Positions 7,682 to 17,085 of a stretch of 52,201 bases of DNA are shown in pieces; position 1 is the first letter of the stretch, and every line of letters begins with the position of its first letter. The position numbers and the translations under genes were made by a program. The notes beneath the pieces were generated by a model. The model was not told the origin of the DNA, did no database searches, and saw nothing but the letters and a program-made list of their open reading frames with translations. This stretch comes from Deltaproteobacteria bacterium (GTDB taxonomy: Bacteria > Desulfobacterota > B13-G15 > RBG-16-54-18): NCBI GenBank assembly GCA_019308925.1, contig JAFDHG010000006.1:1-52201 (forward strand), in the 5' to 3' direction.

Positions 7682-8730
7682 TACTCCATTATATCCTTGT
7701 CCTTACGAAATATCTTGGCGATAAGGGCCACCCTGACCCACATCCCGTTGCGCACCTGACGCCAATACATGGCTTTTTTGTCCTCATCTATCTCCACGGG
7801 TATCTCGTCCCTCCTGGGTAGGGGGTGCATGATGATGGCGTTGGGGGGAAGGATCTTCAGGTATTCCTTTTTAAAGTAGTACTTAAAGTAATCTATCCTT
7901 TTGGACTCCCCTGCCTCATCGTATTCATCTTGGATCCTGGTCATGTAGATGGCATCCACCAAGGATATGACTTCCTCCAAGTCCTCCCTCTCCTCAAACT
8001 CCACCTTCTGCTCCTGCAGGTGCCTCTTGAGGTCCTGCCCCATCTGTAGATCCTTGGGGGCGACGAAGTAAAGTTTTACCCCCTCGTAGTTCCTCAGCAG
8101 ATATGCCAGCGACCTTACTGTCCTCCCCCTCAACAGGTCCCCTACAAAGGCGATCTTTTTGCCGTCGATCCCGCCATAGTTCTCGAAAGAACGGTGCAGT
8201 GTGTAGATGTCCAACAGGGCCTGGGTGGGATGTTGGTCCCTTCCCGAGCCGGCGTTGATGATGGGTACCGGTCTGCCGATTTGATTCAGGAGGAAGGCGA
8301 TCCTCTCTGCGAACCCTGCCTGGGGGTGGCGCATCACGATGAGGTCCACATAGCTGCTAAAGGTCCTAAGGGTGTCCTCTGGTGATTCTCCCTTCACCTC
8401 CGAGGAAGTGGAGGTATCCCTCACCTCTGAACACTGGATACCCAAGATTTGACAGGCGGCCATGAAAGAGAGAAAGGTCCTGGTAGAAGGTTGGACAAAA
8501 TACAACATCGCCCTCTTCCCCAGCAGGAGGGATTGGAGGAACCTGACCCCCTTGTTACCCTTGGAGATCCCCCTGATCTTGGTGGCCAGTTCACATATCT
8601 CGTCCAGAAACTTCCGGTCAAATTGTTGGGACATAATGACATGGAAGATGTTCCCATCCCGCACGAAGTATTCTTTTTTCTCGCTCCCCCGCAGCTTATG
8701 GAAGGTCTCCCAATTGATCCCTTTCATCAT
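7678..8730 (-). CDS. Aspartate carbamoyltransferase-like enzyme (long variant)
   Basis: A member of the aspartate/ornithine carbamoyltransferase family, which transfers the carbamoyl group of carbamoyl phosphate. The carbamoyl-phosphate loop is intact (QPSTRTFLSF), as are MRHPQAG, the GSGRDQHPTQALLDIYT block and the amino-acid-side HPLPRRDEI motif. HPLPR.DEI and the absence of an ornithine-type HCLP motif favour aspartate as substrate (de novo pyrimidine synthesis). It has about 350 residues, some 40 more than typical catalytic PyrB chains, including an N-terminal extension of about 40 residues. No regulatory pyrI is adjacent. ATG at 8728-8730 follows AAGGGGGG; GTG at 8736 is an alternative. 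Confidence 0.85.
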   Translation of the reverse strand: MMKGINWETFHKLRGSEKKEYFVRDGNIFHVIMSQQFDRKFLDEICELATKIRGISKGNKGVRFLQSLLLGKRAMLYFVQPSTRTFLSFMAACQILGIQCSEVRDTSTSSEVKGESPEDTLRTFSSYVDLIVMRHPQAGFAERIAFLLNQIGRPVPIINAGSGRDQHPTQALLDIYTLHRSFENYGGIDGKKIAFVGDLLRGRTVRSLAYLLRNYEGVKLYFVAPKDLQMGQDLKRHLQEQKVEFEEREDLEEVISLVDAIYMTRIQDEYDEAGESKRIDYFKYYFKKEYLKILPPNAIIMHPLPRRDEIPVEIDEDKKAMYWRQVRNGMWVRVALIAKIFRKDKDIMEY

Positions 8731-8869
8731 TTTCACCCCCCTTAAAATTTATCCTAGCTAGTTTTCGGGGGAAAATCAAGGGTGAGAGGAGATTCCCGTT
8801 GAGGAATCCTTGACAAGGTAAGGAAGGAGGCATAGTTTTACAGAGGAAAAAAAATTAGCGGAGGAGTAT

Positions 8870-11482
8870 ATGAGGAGAAAGACCATCGTTATAATCCTTA
8901 CCTTTTTATTTCTAGTCCCCACCCTCTGCTGGGCAGGGGAGATCCTCAGGTGTAGGCTGGAAAACGGGATGAGGGTGATCCTGCAGGAGAGCCACGCGGC
9001 CCCGGTGACCGCCTTTCAAGTATGGGTGGAGGTGGGAAGCGCCGACGAGAACCCTGGTCAGACAGGGATATCGCACCTTATCGAGCACATGATCTTTAAG
9101 GGGACGAATAAGAGGAGGGTAGGGGAAATAGCAGGGGCCATAGAGAGGTATGGGGGCCATATAAATGCCTATACTAGCTATGACTACACTGTCTATCACG
9201 TGGTGATCGCCAGCCGCTATCAGGAGAAGGGGCTGGAGGTCTTGGCCGACGCCATTCAATACCCCTCCTTCGACCCCCAAGAGCTGGCCAGCGAAAAGGA
9301 GGTGGTAATCGAGGAGATAAAGATGGGGCAAGATGACCCCGGTCACATGCTCCACAAGGCCCTCTTCAGAAACAGCTTTCGACGCCACCCTTATGGAAGG
9401 CCCATCATAGGATATGCGGAGAAGGTTAAAGGATTCAGCAGGGATGAGGTCTTCAACTATTATAAAAAGTGGTATGCGCCGGAGAATATGATCTTTGTAG
9501 GGGTGGGGGACTTTAGTACGCAGAAGCTTTTATCCCGGCTAAAAACCCTCTTCACCTCCCCTTCCGGTCTCCTCCCCCCGAGGCAAAGGCCATCGAACCC
9601 ACCCCAGGAGGCCTTCCGCCCCTTTATCATGCAGGGGGATTTTAGGGAGAGGTATTTTGCCCTGGGCTTCCACATCCCCAGCGTAAGGGATGAAGATATG
9701 TTCGCCCTGGACCTATTGGCTGCGATCCTGGGTCAGGGAGAATCCTCCCGCCTGCAGCGGGAGTTGAGGATCAAGCGGGGGGTGGTCAGCTCCATCTATG
9801 CCTACGCCTTTACCCCCAAGGACCCTGGGCTATTCGTGATTAAGGGGGCGTTAAGACCAGGAGGGGTCAAGGAAGGGATCAAAGGGATTATAGGGGAGAT
9901 CTCCAGGATAAAGGAGGAGGGGATAGGTGAGGAAGAGCTGAGAAAGGTAAAGGTCATGGTGGAGGCGGACTTTACCTATGACCAAGAAACAGTCCAAGGG
10001 GAGGCGAGGAAACTCGGTTATTTCGAGATGGTCATGGGTGATGCCACTAAGGAGGGGGAATACCTGCATGGGATCTTCCAGGTGAGGGGCGAGGAGATCA
10101 AGAAGGTGGCGGTGAGATACCTTCGCCCGGAAAATCTCACCCTCTGCTTGCTACTGCCCGAGGGGCAAGGGGAAATAGTGAACCCCCGGACCCTGGAGGA
10201 ACTGGTGAAGGGGCTGGAGGTTACAGCCGCCCCCCAGGAGATGGCGGGGGAGATGAACAGAACCATGCTGGAGAACGGTATCACCCTCCTCTTTCATGAG
10301 GACCACTCACTGCCCGTGGTGGGGATATGCGGTGTGTTCATGGGAGGGGTGAGGTTTGAAAAAGAGCAAGAGGCCGGCCTCACCCACTTCGTCTCCAAGA
10401 TGTTGACCAGGGGTACCGAATCGTATAACGCCATCCAATTGGCCCAGGAGGTGGATTCTATAGGGGCAACCCTGCGGACCTTCTCAGGGCGCAACAGTTT
10501 TGGGGTACAAGCCAAGGGTTTGAGCAAGGATTTTTCTCACCTTTTAAGGTTGGTGGCCTCGGTAATCACCGAACCGTCATTTCCGCCTAAGGAGGTAGAG
10601 AAGGTAAGGGGCGAAATCTTGGCCGCATTGGGTAAGGAGAGGGACAGGATGGTCCCCTGGACCATGCGGCTGCTGCGCGAGACCCTCTATGAGAGGCATC
10701 CCTACCGCCTGAACGCCTTGGGAGAGGAAGGGACGATAGAGCGCATAGGGCGGAGGGATCTGGTGAGGTATTATAAGAGATATGTCATCCCCCCAAATCT
10801 GGTCCTGGCTATAGCGGGGGACGCCAAGTGGAAGGAGGTATTAAAGTCCGTAAAAGGGGCATTTCAAGGGCTGCGCAGGGCGAACTTTTCCCCTCCCCTT
10901 ATCCCCCAGGAACTAAAGAAAAGGGTGATCAAAAAAAATGAGGTAGAGCGGGAGAAAAGACAGGTCCATCTCGCCCTTGGCTTCCTAGGGACCAACTTAA
11001 AGGATCAAGACCGCTTCCCCCTAGAGGTCTTGGAGGCTGCCCTGGGGGGGCAAGGGGGGAGGTTCTTCACCCAATTGCGGGATAAGGAGGGGTTGGCCTA
11101 TGTGGTGGCCTTCTTCGTCCGATCTGATCTAGATCCCGGCTACCTGGGGTTATATCTGGCCACCAGCCCCCAAAAGGCAGAGCAGGCGTTGCGAGGGGTC
11201 AAGAGGATCCTTCAAGAAGTCCGACAGAGGGGGATCAGCTCTGAAGAGCTGGTAAGGGCTAAGAATTATCTCATCGGGAACTATGAGATCGGCCTTCAAG
11301 GTCCCCTTGCCCTGGCCTCTACCATGGCCTTCGACGAGAGATATGGCCTCGGCGGGGACTTTTACCACAGGTATCCAGGCGAGATAGAACGGGTAACCCA
11401 GGAAGATGTGATGCGAGTAGCCCGAAAATATATTACGATGGATTCTTATGCACTGGTTATCGCTGGCCCTTCATCGCCCTGA
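8870..11482 (+). CDS. M16 family zinc metallopeptidase, fused two-domain form
   Basis: An 870-residue exported peptidase resembling two tandem M16 (insulinase/processing peptidase) units. A signal peptide occupies about residues 1-22. The N-terminal unit has the inverted zinc motif HLIEH (H69, E72, H73) and the downstream acidic EKEVVIEEI segment. The second unit, beginning near LENGITLLFHE, has HFVSK instead of the zinc motif and is presumably inactive; it retains the substrate-binding GLAY segment. Active and inactive halves normally close as a clamshell around unfolded peptides. The ATG follows GCGGAGGAG. The 3' end overlaps the convergent thiamine-binding gene by 26 bases. Confidence 0.92.
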   Translation: MRRKTIVIILTFLFLVPTLCWAGEILRCRLENGMRVILQESHAAPVTAFQVWVEVGSADENPGQTGISHLIEHMIFKGTNKRRVGEIAGAIERYGGHINAYTSYDYTVYHVVIASRYQEKGLEVLADAIQYPSFDPQELASEKEVVIEEIKMGQDDPGHMLHKALFRNSFRRHPYGRPIIGYAEKVKGFSRDEVFNYYKKWYAPENMIFVGVGDFSTQKLLSRLKTLFTSPSGLLPPRQRPSNPPQEAFRPFIMQGDFRERYFALGFHIPSVRDEDMFALDLLAAILGQGESSRLQRELRIKRGVVSSIYAYAFTPKDPGLFVIKGALRPGGVKEGIKGIIGEISRIKEEGIGEEELRKVKVMVEADFTYDQETVQGEARKLGYFEMVMGDATKEGEYLHGIFQVRGEEIKKVAVRYLRPENLTLCLLLPEGQGEIVNPRTLEELVKGLEVTAAPQEMAGEMNRTMLENGITLLFHEDHSLPVVGICGVFMGGVRFEKEQEAGLTHFVSKMLTRGTESYNAIQLAQEVDSIGATLRTFSGRNSFGVQAKGLSKDFSHLLRLVASVITEPSFPPKEVEKVRGEILAALGKERDRMVPWTMRLLRETLYERHPYRLNALGEEGTIERIGRRDLVRYYKRYVIPPNLVLAIAGDAKWKEVLKSVKGAFQGLRRANFSPPLIPQELKKRVIKKNEVEREKRQVHLALGFLGTNLKDQDRFPLEVLEAALGGQGGRFFTQLRDKEGLAYVVAFFVRSDLDPGYLGLYLATSPQKAEQALRGVKRILQEVRQRGISSEELVRAKNYLIGNYEIGLQGPLALASTMAFDERYGLGGDFYHRYPGEIERVTQEDVMRVARKYITMDSYALVIAGPSSP

Positions 11483-11774
11483 GCTTGGCGTGAACTGCCC
11501 CTTTTTTTCTCTCCATCTGTAACACCTTGTCCCGGCGGTCGTCTATCTTGATGGTGGTGACCACCCGCTTCACTCCTTTGATAAAGGGGGCGGTATGCAT
11601 CTCCTCGGCTAAGCGTAGCAATTCCCCCACCTCACCCTCCACCTCTGTCCCCATCGAGGTAACCTCGTATTTAACCCCTTTTGTTTCTAGGATTCTCACA
11701 CATTCAGCGATAAAGCTGCTAACACTTGTGCTTCTCGTCCCCACAGGGATGACGCTAATTTCCATGATAGCCAT
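11457..11774 (-). CDS. MTH1187/YkoF-type thiamine-binding protein
   Basis: A small protein of 105 residues starting MAIMEISVIPVGT, matching the MTH1187/YqgV family (thiamine-binding domain PF01910). Members form ferredoxin-like alpha/beta dimers or tetramers that bind thiamine or related pyrimidines in the cytoplasm. The conserved VTSMGTEVEGE and later KRVVTTIKIDDR segments are present. ATG at 11774 follows GGGGGTGG; a GTG nine bases upstream is also possible. It lies 15 bases after lptG and ends the minus-strand operon of kinase, lptF and lptG. No thiamine biosynthesis gene or TPP riboswitch is visible nearby. Confidence 0.85.
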   Translation of the reverse strand: MAIMEISVIPVGTRSTSVSSFIAECVRILETKGVKYEVTSMGTEVEGEVGELLRLAEEMHTAPFIKGVKRVVTTIKIDDRRDKVLQMERKKGAVHAKLRAMKGQR

Positions 11775-11789
11775 AGTAACCACCCCCTG

Positions 11790-12899
11790 TCATTGACGGA
11801 TACTCTCCAGCAGGAACCCTCCGGTCAAGCCGAAGAAGACATTTGGTGCCCAGGCGGCGATGAACGGAGGTAAGGTGCCGATATGCCCCATGGTGATAGA
11901 GATGGCAAAGGCCATCCAATAGATGAATCCGATCGTCAAGCTGAGCCCCACCCCCTGAGCTATACTCCCGCCACGTCCTTGACCTGACATCAAGGCAAGG
12001 GGGCTTCCAATCAAGACCATGATTAAGGTTAAAAAGGGGAAAGACACCTTGGCGTGGAGATCAACGAGGTAACGGGTAGGATCATATCCCCACCTTTTGA
12101 GTTTATCGACGTAGTCCCTGAGTTCCCGATAACTCATCTCCTCTGGGCTCTTCATCCCCTTTTTGAAGTCCTCTGGTCTCTCAGGTATGGGGATATCCCT
12201 CTCCTCATAGGTCTTTGTCAGCACACCCCCTCCGGGGGCGAAATCCCTGCTGACCACCTGATGGAAGGTCCAAGCATCCCCTTTCCAACGGGCCTCATGG
12301 GCGTCTATGCGCTGGCGGAGGTTAAACTCCTTGTCGAACCGATAGATGGTTACCCCCTTCAGGACATCTTTCTTCGGCTCAAGGAGACGGATGTTGTAGA
12401 TGACGTCCTCGCCACGGTACCAGATCTTATTGAGCCTGAAGAAGGCCCGTTCCTCCTCTTTTTTTATCTTTACAGACCAAATGTGATGAGCCTTGCGGAC
12501 GGAGTAGGGGACAATGATCTCGTTACAGAAGAAGATGAAAGCAGTGACCAGGGCGGCCAAGACGAGCAGGGGGAAGATTATCCTGTAGGCACTGATACCA
12601 TGAGCCTTCAGGGCTATGATCTCGTTGTTCTGCGAGAGGACCCCCAGGGTGATCAAAGTGGCCAAAAGGATCGTGAAGGGTAGAGATTGAGTGAAAAAGG
12701 GAGGAGCGCGGAAAAAAAAGTACTCCAACAATAAGTATATCGGAGCGTTATGTATGATGATATTGTCAACCCTCTCAAATAGCTCCACCACAAAGAAGAT
12801 GAGCAAGAAGGTGGCCACCACGAAGGAGAGGATCTTCAGACACTCCCTGATGATGTAGCGGGTGATTATTCTCAATCCTTTAGATCCCTGGGGCTCCAT
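11790..12899 (-). CDS. lptG: LPS export permease LptG
   Basis: Inner-membrane half of the LptB2FG ABC exporter that extracts lipopolysaccharide and passes it to LptC. It has 369 residues with the YjgP/YjgQ architecture: N-terminal membrane helices including the coupling segment SQNNEIIALKAHGIS, a periplasmic beta-jellyroll domain (about residues 140-270) and C-terminal helices. It lies 46 bases after lptF in the usual F-G order. The ATPase gene lptB is not in the window. Its presence implies a diderm organism with LPS. Confidence 0.9.
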   Translation of the reverse strand: MEPQGSKGLRIITRYIIRECLKILSFVVATFLLIFFVVELFERVDNIIIHNAPIYLLLEYFFFRAPPFFTQSLPFTILLATLITLGVLSQNNEIIALKAHGISAYRIIFPLLVLAALVTAFIFFCNEIIVPYSVRKAHHIWSVKIKKEEERAFFRLNKIWYRGEDVIYNIRLLEPKKDVLKGVTIYRFDKEFNLRQRIDAHEARWKGDAWTFHQVVSRDFAPGGGVLTKTYEERDIPIPERPEDFKKGMKSPEEMSYRELRDYVDKLKRWGYDPTRYLVDLHAKVSFPFLTLIMVLIGSPLALMSGQGRGGSIAQGVGLSLTIGFIYWMAFAISITMGHIGTLPPFIAAWAPNVFFGLTGGFLLESIRQ

Positions 12900-12945
12900 C
12901 CCTTCGCCCTGGCAAAGGGCAAAGAGAGTTGGGTTGCAGATGGCT

Positions 12946-14142
12946 CTATATCTTGCGGGGAGACCTTTTCCATCTCTCCTTCAGGAATTCCATCCCCTTA
13001 TCCCCCCAGGCGATGATGCCCAGGGGGGACTCCCTAGCCGCCTTTACAAGGAGGTAGATTCCCAAGGCACCCAAGAGGATATTGGGGAACCAAGCGGCCA
13101 AGATAGGGGAGATAACCCCGCTGCTGCCCAAGTCCTTTCCCACACAGTATAGAATATAATAAGAGAGGAGGATAAAGAGGCTCAGGACGAATCCCCAGGA
13201 CCTCCCTGATTGTGTTCGCTGCACCCCCAAGGGGATTCCCACAAGGCCGAAGATCAGAGCGGCAAAGGGGATGGTAAATTTAAAGTGTAGCTCTACCAAT
13301 TCTGGAGCGACATTCTTTCCCATCCTCTGCTTCATCTTTATTTTTTTACGAAGTTCTTTGATGGACATCTCCCTATCCTTCATACTTATTCCACCACCCT
13401 TTCGTGCCTTTTCTATCTCCTCCTTCAGCGATAGTTTGAACTGATAGGTGTTGAAATTGATGGTACGATAAGTCTCCCCCTTCACCTCCTTGGAGTGGAT
13501 ACTTCCGTCGAAGAGGTGCAAGACCACCTTTTGGGCCTGGGGGTATGAGATGAGATACCCCTTGCGGGCAAGGATGGTGTTGTTCACTTTAGGATCCCTC
13601 TCATCGTAGATCATGACCCCCTCCAAAACATTCCCCTTTTGGGAGAGTTTGTTTACATAGATGATCAAGTCGCCAAAAGTATCGTCAAATACCCGCTCCT
13701 TTATGCCCACCTTCGCTTTGGTCTCGGCCAGTCCAAAGAGGGTTTCGCGGAAGTTTTCGCTCCCCCAGGGAACGGCATAGAACACGAGGAAAGAGGTGAA
13801 GAAAAAGGTTAGCAAGGAGAGGAAGATCACCGGAGGGCTCAGACGATAAAGTCCAATCCCCGATGTCTTGAGGGCGATGATCTCATTGTCTGCGGACAAT
13901 CTCCCCAGGCCCAAGAGGACCCCCAGCAAGAAGGCCATGGGGACGACGAAGGCCAAAAAGGCAGGGATAAGACACAAAAAAAGCTCCAGAGCGTATATCA
14001 ATGGGATGCCCTTTTCCACTACCTTATCCGTCACTTGAAATAATCTGCCCATAAAGAATACGAAGGTAAAGACCACAACCCCTATCCCTGCAGGTACCAG
14101 TATTTCCTTTGCGATATAGCGATCGATGATCTTTGGCATCAT
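12946..14142 (-). CDS. lptF: LPS export permease LptF
   Basis: Partner of LptG in the LPS exporter. The 398-residue protein starts MMPKIIDRYIAKEIL, typical of LptF. It has N-terminal membrane helices, the coupling segment SADNEIIALKTSGIGLYRL, a periplasmic jellyroll domain at about 140-280, then three more helices and a charged tail. The ATG pair lies after AGAGGCAAGG. The gene begins 11 bases after the stop of the upstream histidine kinase, so the three genes are probably one transcript. Confidence 0.93.
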   Translation of the reverse strand: MMPKIIDRYIAKEILVPAGIGVVVFTFVFFMGRLFQVTDKVVEKGIPLIYALELFLCLIPAFLAFVVPMAFLLGVLLGLGRLSADNEIIALKTSGIGLYRLSPPVIFLSLLTFFFTSFLVFYAVPWGSENFRETLFGLAETKAKVGIKERVFDDTFGDLIIYVNKLSQKGNVLEGVMIYDERDPKVNNTILARKGYLISYPQAQKVVLHLFDGSIHSKEVKGETYRTINFNTYQFKLSLKEEIEKARKGGGISMKDREMSIKELRKKIKMKQRMGKNVAPELVELHFKFTIPFAALIFGLVGIPLGVQRTQSGRSWGFVLSLFILLSYYILYCVGKDLGSSGVISPILAAWFPNILLGALGIYLLVKAARESPLGIIAWGDKGMEFLKERWKRSPRKI

Positions 14143-14153
14143 GACCTTGCCTC

Positions 14154-15416
14154 TTATTCTACCAGAGGGAGGAGAAGCCTAAAGGTGGTGACCCCCCCAC
14201 CCGTGTGGAGTTGGAGGTCTCCACCCATATTTTGCACCAACCTTTGGGTGATCCCCAATCCCCTTCCCAACCCCTTCCCCTTTTGTATCTCCTTCCTCTT
14301 GTCCTCCGAGACCTCGCCCGTATTGGCGATCTCCACACAGGCATATTCCCTCTCCCGGTAGCTCTTAATCCTCAACTCTCCTCTCCCTTCGCGGAGGGCA
14401 TTGATGGCGTTCTCCAGTAGGTTGCTGAAGACCCGCTCCAACTGTAGAGGAGTGCAGCGGATCCAGAGCGACCGGTCCAACTCCTCCTTTGCCAAGCTGA
14501 TGTTGCACAGCCCCAGTTCCTTGATGACCTCTTGATTTATATGAAAACGCCGGAGTAATTTCTTTGTCACATTTACCCTCTGCTGTTTGCCCTCTTGGTA
14601 GAGACTAAGGGCCAGGTCTTGGATCCTTTTGGTCTCCTCTGCGATCACCTCCAGGGCTTGATCAATCCTTTTTCGCCTTTTGTCATAGCCGGTTTCTTCC
14701 AACATACCTTTTACCCTTCTGGTGAACCCGGCTGCAGCGATAGCAGGACCCCTGAGGTCATGGACAACCTCCTCCAATCTTTCAATCCACATAACCTTTG
14801 TCAGTTCATTACCCAAAAAGGCAAAGGTCTGCACATCGTCCTCAGTGAACCCCTTTTTCCCCTCCAATGCATGAAAGGTGATAAGGTACTGAACCCTTCC
14901 CCTCATTAGGAGGGGGACCAAGACGATGGCGTTGACATCCCTGGAACCCACGAGGTACCCTAGTATTTCATCAAAGAAAGGGTCTTTTCGCGGGTGCTCC
15001 AAAATGAGATAGGGGGAAGGGGTGGCCCCTCCACTGCCTAGCAGATCACGAAAGGGGGGGGTGTCTGGAAGGACAAATTCCTCTTCTCCTTCGACAGGTG
15101 GATAACTTGCCATTAGAGTCAACCTTTCGTTGCCGATCAAGGAGAATAGGGCGCAACTCTGTAGATCCATGGCCTCCCCTAGGGAGGAGCCGATGGTAGC
15201 GAAGACTTCTTTTATCTTTACCACCTCCGAGGAAATCCTTTCGGCAATCTTCCCTTTGAGCGCTTTTGCCTCCAGGCGTGCCTGCAACCATTGTTCAAAG
15301 TAGTCCTTCAGGGCTGAGGCGAGCTCCTCCACCTCTTCGGGCGTGAGATCTTTTCCCGTTACCTTCTTGATGATATTGTGCAGATCGTCCTTTATCCCAT
15401 CTTTTGTAAGGCCCAT
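14154..15416 (-). CDS. GAF-domain sensor histidine kinase, orphan
   Basis: Probably a soluble sensor kinase: a short N-terminal helical part, a GAF-like sensory domain at about residues 70-205, a phospho-acceptor helix with H219 in VVHDLRGPAI, and a C-terminal HATPase domain (N box LENAINAL, glycine-rich GKGLGRGLGI). The G1 box reads IANTGE where Asp-x-Gly is usual, so ATP binding may be altered. No transmembrane segment or response regulator gene is visible. ATG at 15416 (MGLTKDG) follows GAGGT. The frame stays open 61 codons further upstream, but that part does not look conserved. First gene of the lptF-lptG operon, so its cue may concern the envelope. Confidence 0.8.
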   Translation of the reverse strand: MGLTKDGIKDDLHNIIKKVTGKDLTPEEVEELASALKDYFEQWLQARLEAKALKGKIAERISSEVVKIKEVFATIGSSLGEAMDLQSCALFSLIGNERLTLMASYPPVEGEEEFVLPDTPPFRDLLGSGGATPSPYLILEHPRKDPFFDEILGYLVGSRDVNAIVLVPLLMRGRVQYLITFHALEGKKGFTEDDVQTFAFLGNELTKVMWIERLEEVVHDLRGPAIAAAGFTRRVKGMLEETGYDKRRKRIDQALEVIAEETKRIQDLALSLYQEGKQQRVNVTKKLLRRFHINQEVIKELGLCNISLAKEELDRSLWIRCTPLQLERVFSNLLENAINALREGRGELRIKSYREREYACVEIANTGEVSEDKRKEIQKGKGLGRGLGITQRLVQNMGGDLQLHTGGGVTTFRLLLPLVE

Positions 15417-15615
15417 CCTTTTAACCTCACCCGAAATATACCAGAAGGAAGGGGGTTTTTCAAGGAAGGCGAGAGGCCAAATTTTCTCTTGCAAAACAGA
15501 GGGGGTTGTGTTAAAGGTCATTCTCACTAAACACGCCTCCTGATCGATTTGGGGGTGCCTGTGAGGGTTCCAAACGAGTTGAGGGGGGCGGAAGACCAAA
15601 CCAAAAGGAGGTACT

Positions 15616-16407
15616 ATGCCCGTTGTTACGATGAAAGAACTATTAGAGGCGGGGGTCCAATTCGGCCATCAGACGAAGCGCTGGAACCCCAAGATGAAAC
15701 CCTATATCTTCGGGGCGAGGAATGGTATCTATATACTAGACTTGCAGCAGACGGTTAAACTTTTAGATGTGGCCTATGAATTTATCAGGGACACCGTAGC
15801 CAAAGGGGGAAAGATCCTCTTTGTAGGGACGAAGAGGCAGGCCCAGGAGTCCATCTACGAAGGGGCCACGCGCTGTGGCATGTTTTATGTGAATCATCGT
15901 TGGTTGGGAGGTTCGCTCACAAATTTTCAGACGATAAAAAAGAGCATCGATAAACTCAAGAAATTAGAGAAATTGGAGGAAAACGAAGAATTTCAGCGCC
16001 TTCCTAAAAAGGAAATCCTTAAATTGCAGAAAAAGAGGGTAAAACTGGAGAAATATTTAGGGGGGATCAAAGATATGGATCAATACCCCGGGGCCCTTTT
16101 CATCGTCGACACCAAGAGGGAGAGGATAGCGGTGAGTGAGGCGAGGAAATTGCAGATCCCCACGGTGGCCATTGTGGACAGCAATTGTGACCCCGATGAA
16201 ATAGACTATGTGATCCCCGGGAATGATGATGCCATAAGGGCCATCCGCCTCTTCTCCTTTAAGATTGCAGAGGCGGTGATCGAAGGGAAGAGACTCCTTG
16301 AAGAGGAGCTCCAGGGTGAGATGGAGGGAGAGGCCCCGACAGAGGCCACCTTAGATGAAGAGATCGAGGTGGAAGAAGAGGTCCACTATGAAGAGGAGGA
16401 GGTTTAG
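15616..16407 (+). CDS. rpsB: Ribosomal protein uS2
   Basis: 30S ribosomal protein S2, 263 residues, starting [20 protein letters not shown] with the typical [13 protein letters not shown] and GTKRQAQE segments. The C-terminus is an acidic Glu-rich tail of about 30 residues, longer than in E. coli. The ATG follows AAAAGGAGG. It opens the conserved rpsB-tsf-pyrH-frr cluster. The 200 bases upstream form a leader that might carry S2 autoregulation, but no defined structure was recognised. Confidence 0.97.
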   Translation: MPVVTMKELLEAGVQFGHQTKRWNPKMKPYIFGARNGIYILDLQQTVKLLDVAYEFIRDTVAKGGKILFVGTKRQAQESIYEGATRCGMFYVNHRWLGGSLTNFQTIKKSIDKLKKLEKLEENEEFQRLPKKEILKLQKKRVKLEKYLGGIKDMDQYPGALFIVDTKRERIAVSEARKLQIPTVAIVDSNCDPDEIDYVIPGNDDAIRAIRLFSFKIAEAVIEGKRLLEEELQGEMEGEAPTEATLDEEIEVEEEVHYEEEEV

Positions 16408-16439
16408 CCCCGCCAGAAAAGATGAGGAGATCTGCAGAC

Positions 16440-17039
16440 ATGAAGATATCAGCCGTTGCTATTAAGGAACTGAGGCAGAGGACAGGGGCTGGAGTTATGG
16501 ACTGCAAGAAGGCCCTGTCGGAGTCTGCGGGAAATATAGATGAAGCCATCGACTTCCTGCGCAAGAGGGGGCTGGCAAAGGCGGCGGAGAAGGCACATCG
16601 GGTAACCGCTGAAGGCCTTATCGGCTCTTACATCCATGTTGGGGGTAAGATAGGGGTCTTGGTGGAGGTGCACTGTGAGACAGATTTTGTGGCCAGGACA
16701 GAGGATTTTCAGAATCTGGTGAAAGGGATCTCCATGCACATAGCCGCCATGAATCCCCTCTATGTTAGTCGTAAAGACGTCCCAGCAGAGGTCATAGAGA
16801 GGGAGAAGGAGATCTTGCGGGCCGAGGCAGTGATGTCCGGCAAGCCTGAGAAGGTGGTAGAAAAGATCGTAAAGGGGAGAATTGAAAAATTCTTCGCAGA
16901 AAATTGCCTGCTAGAGCAGGCCTATATCAGAAATCCTGAAATCACCGTCGACGATCTTATCTCCGATGCCATAGCCAAATTGGGGGAGAATATCACCGTG
17001 CGACGCTTCACCAGATATCAACTAAGCGGGGCTCTATAG
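16440..17039 (+). CDS. tsf: Elongation factor Ts, short form
   Basis: Guanine-nucleotide exchange factor for EF-Tu. The sequence [20 protein letters not shown], the UBA-like N-terminal domain and the core TDFVART motif at about residue 80 identify it. It has 199 residues, the short Thermus-like version with one core subdomain rather than the 283-residue E. coli form. ATG at 16440 is preferred, with GAGGAG upstream; another in-frame ATG at 16422 would add six residues. It lies 32 bases after rpsB. Confidence 0.96.
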   Translation: MKISAVAIKELRQRTGAGVMDCKKALSESAGNIDEAIDFLRKRGLAKAAEKAHRVTAEGLIGSYIHVGGKIGVLVEVHCETDFVARTEDFQNLVKGISMHIAAMNPLYVSRKDVPAEVIEREKEILRAEAVMSGKPEKVVEKIVKGRIEKFFAENCLLEQAYIRNPEITVDDLISDAIAKLGENITVRRFTRYQLSGAL

Positions 17040-17085
17040 GAAATAATTGATCCCAAGGCCTCCGATTACCTATGATCGTTCCATA

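Noticed and set aside
11457-11774. TPP riboswitch near the thiamine-binding protein
   Set aside because: The 15-base gap to lptG leaves no room for one and no CUGAGA-type core is visible near the gene.
12054-12683. A 209-codon plus-strand frame antisense to lptG
   Set aside because: lptG is well supported on the other strand; the antisense frame reflects codon bias and has no family match or ribosome binding site.
15417-15599. N-terminal extension of the histidine kinase to 15599
   Set aside because: The added 61 residues would run nearly to the divergent rpsB start, have no domain-like pattern, and the internal ATG at 15416 has a better-placed ribosome binding site.
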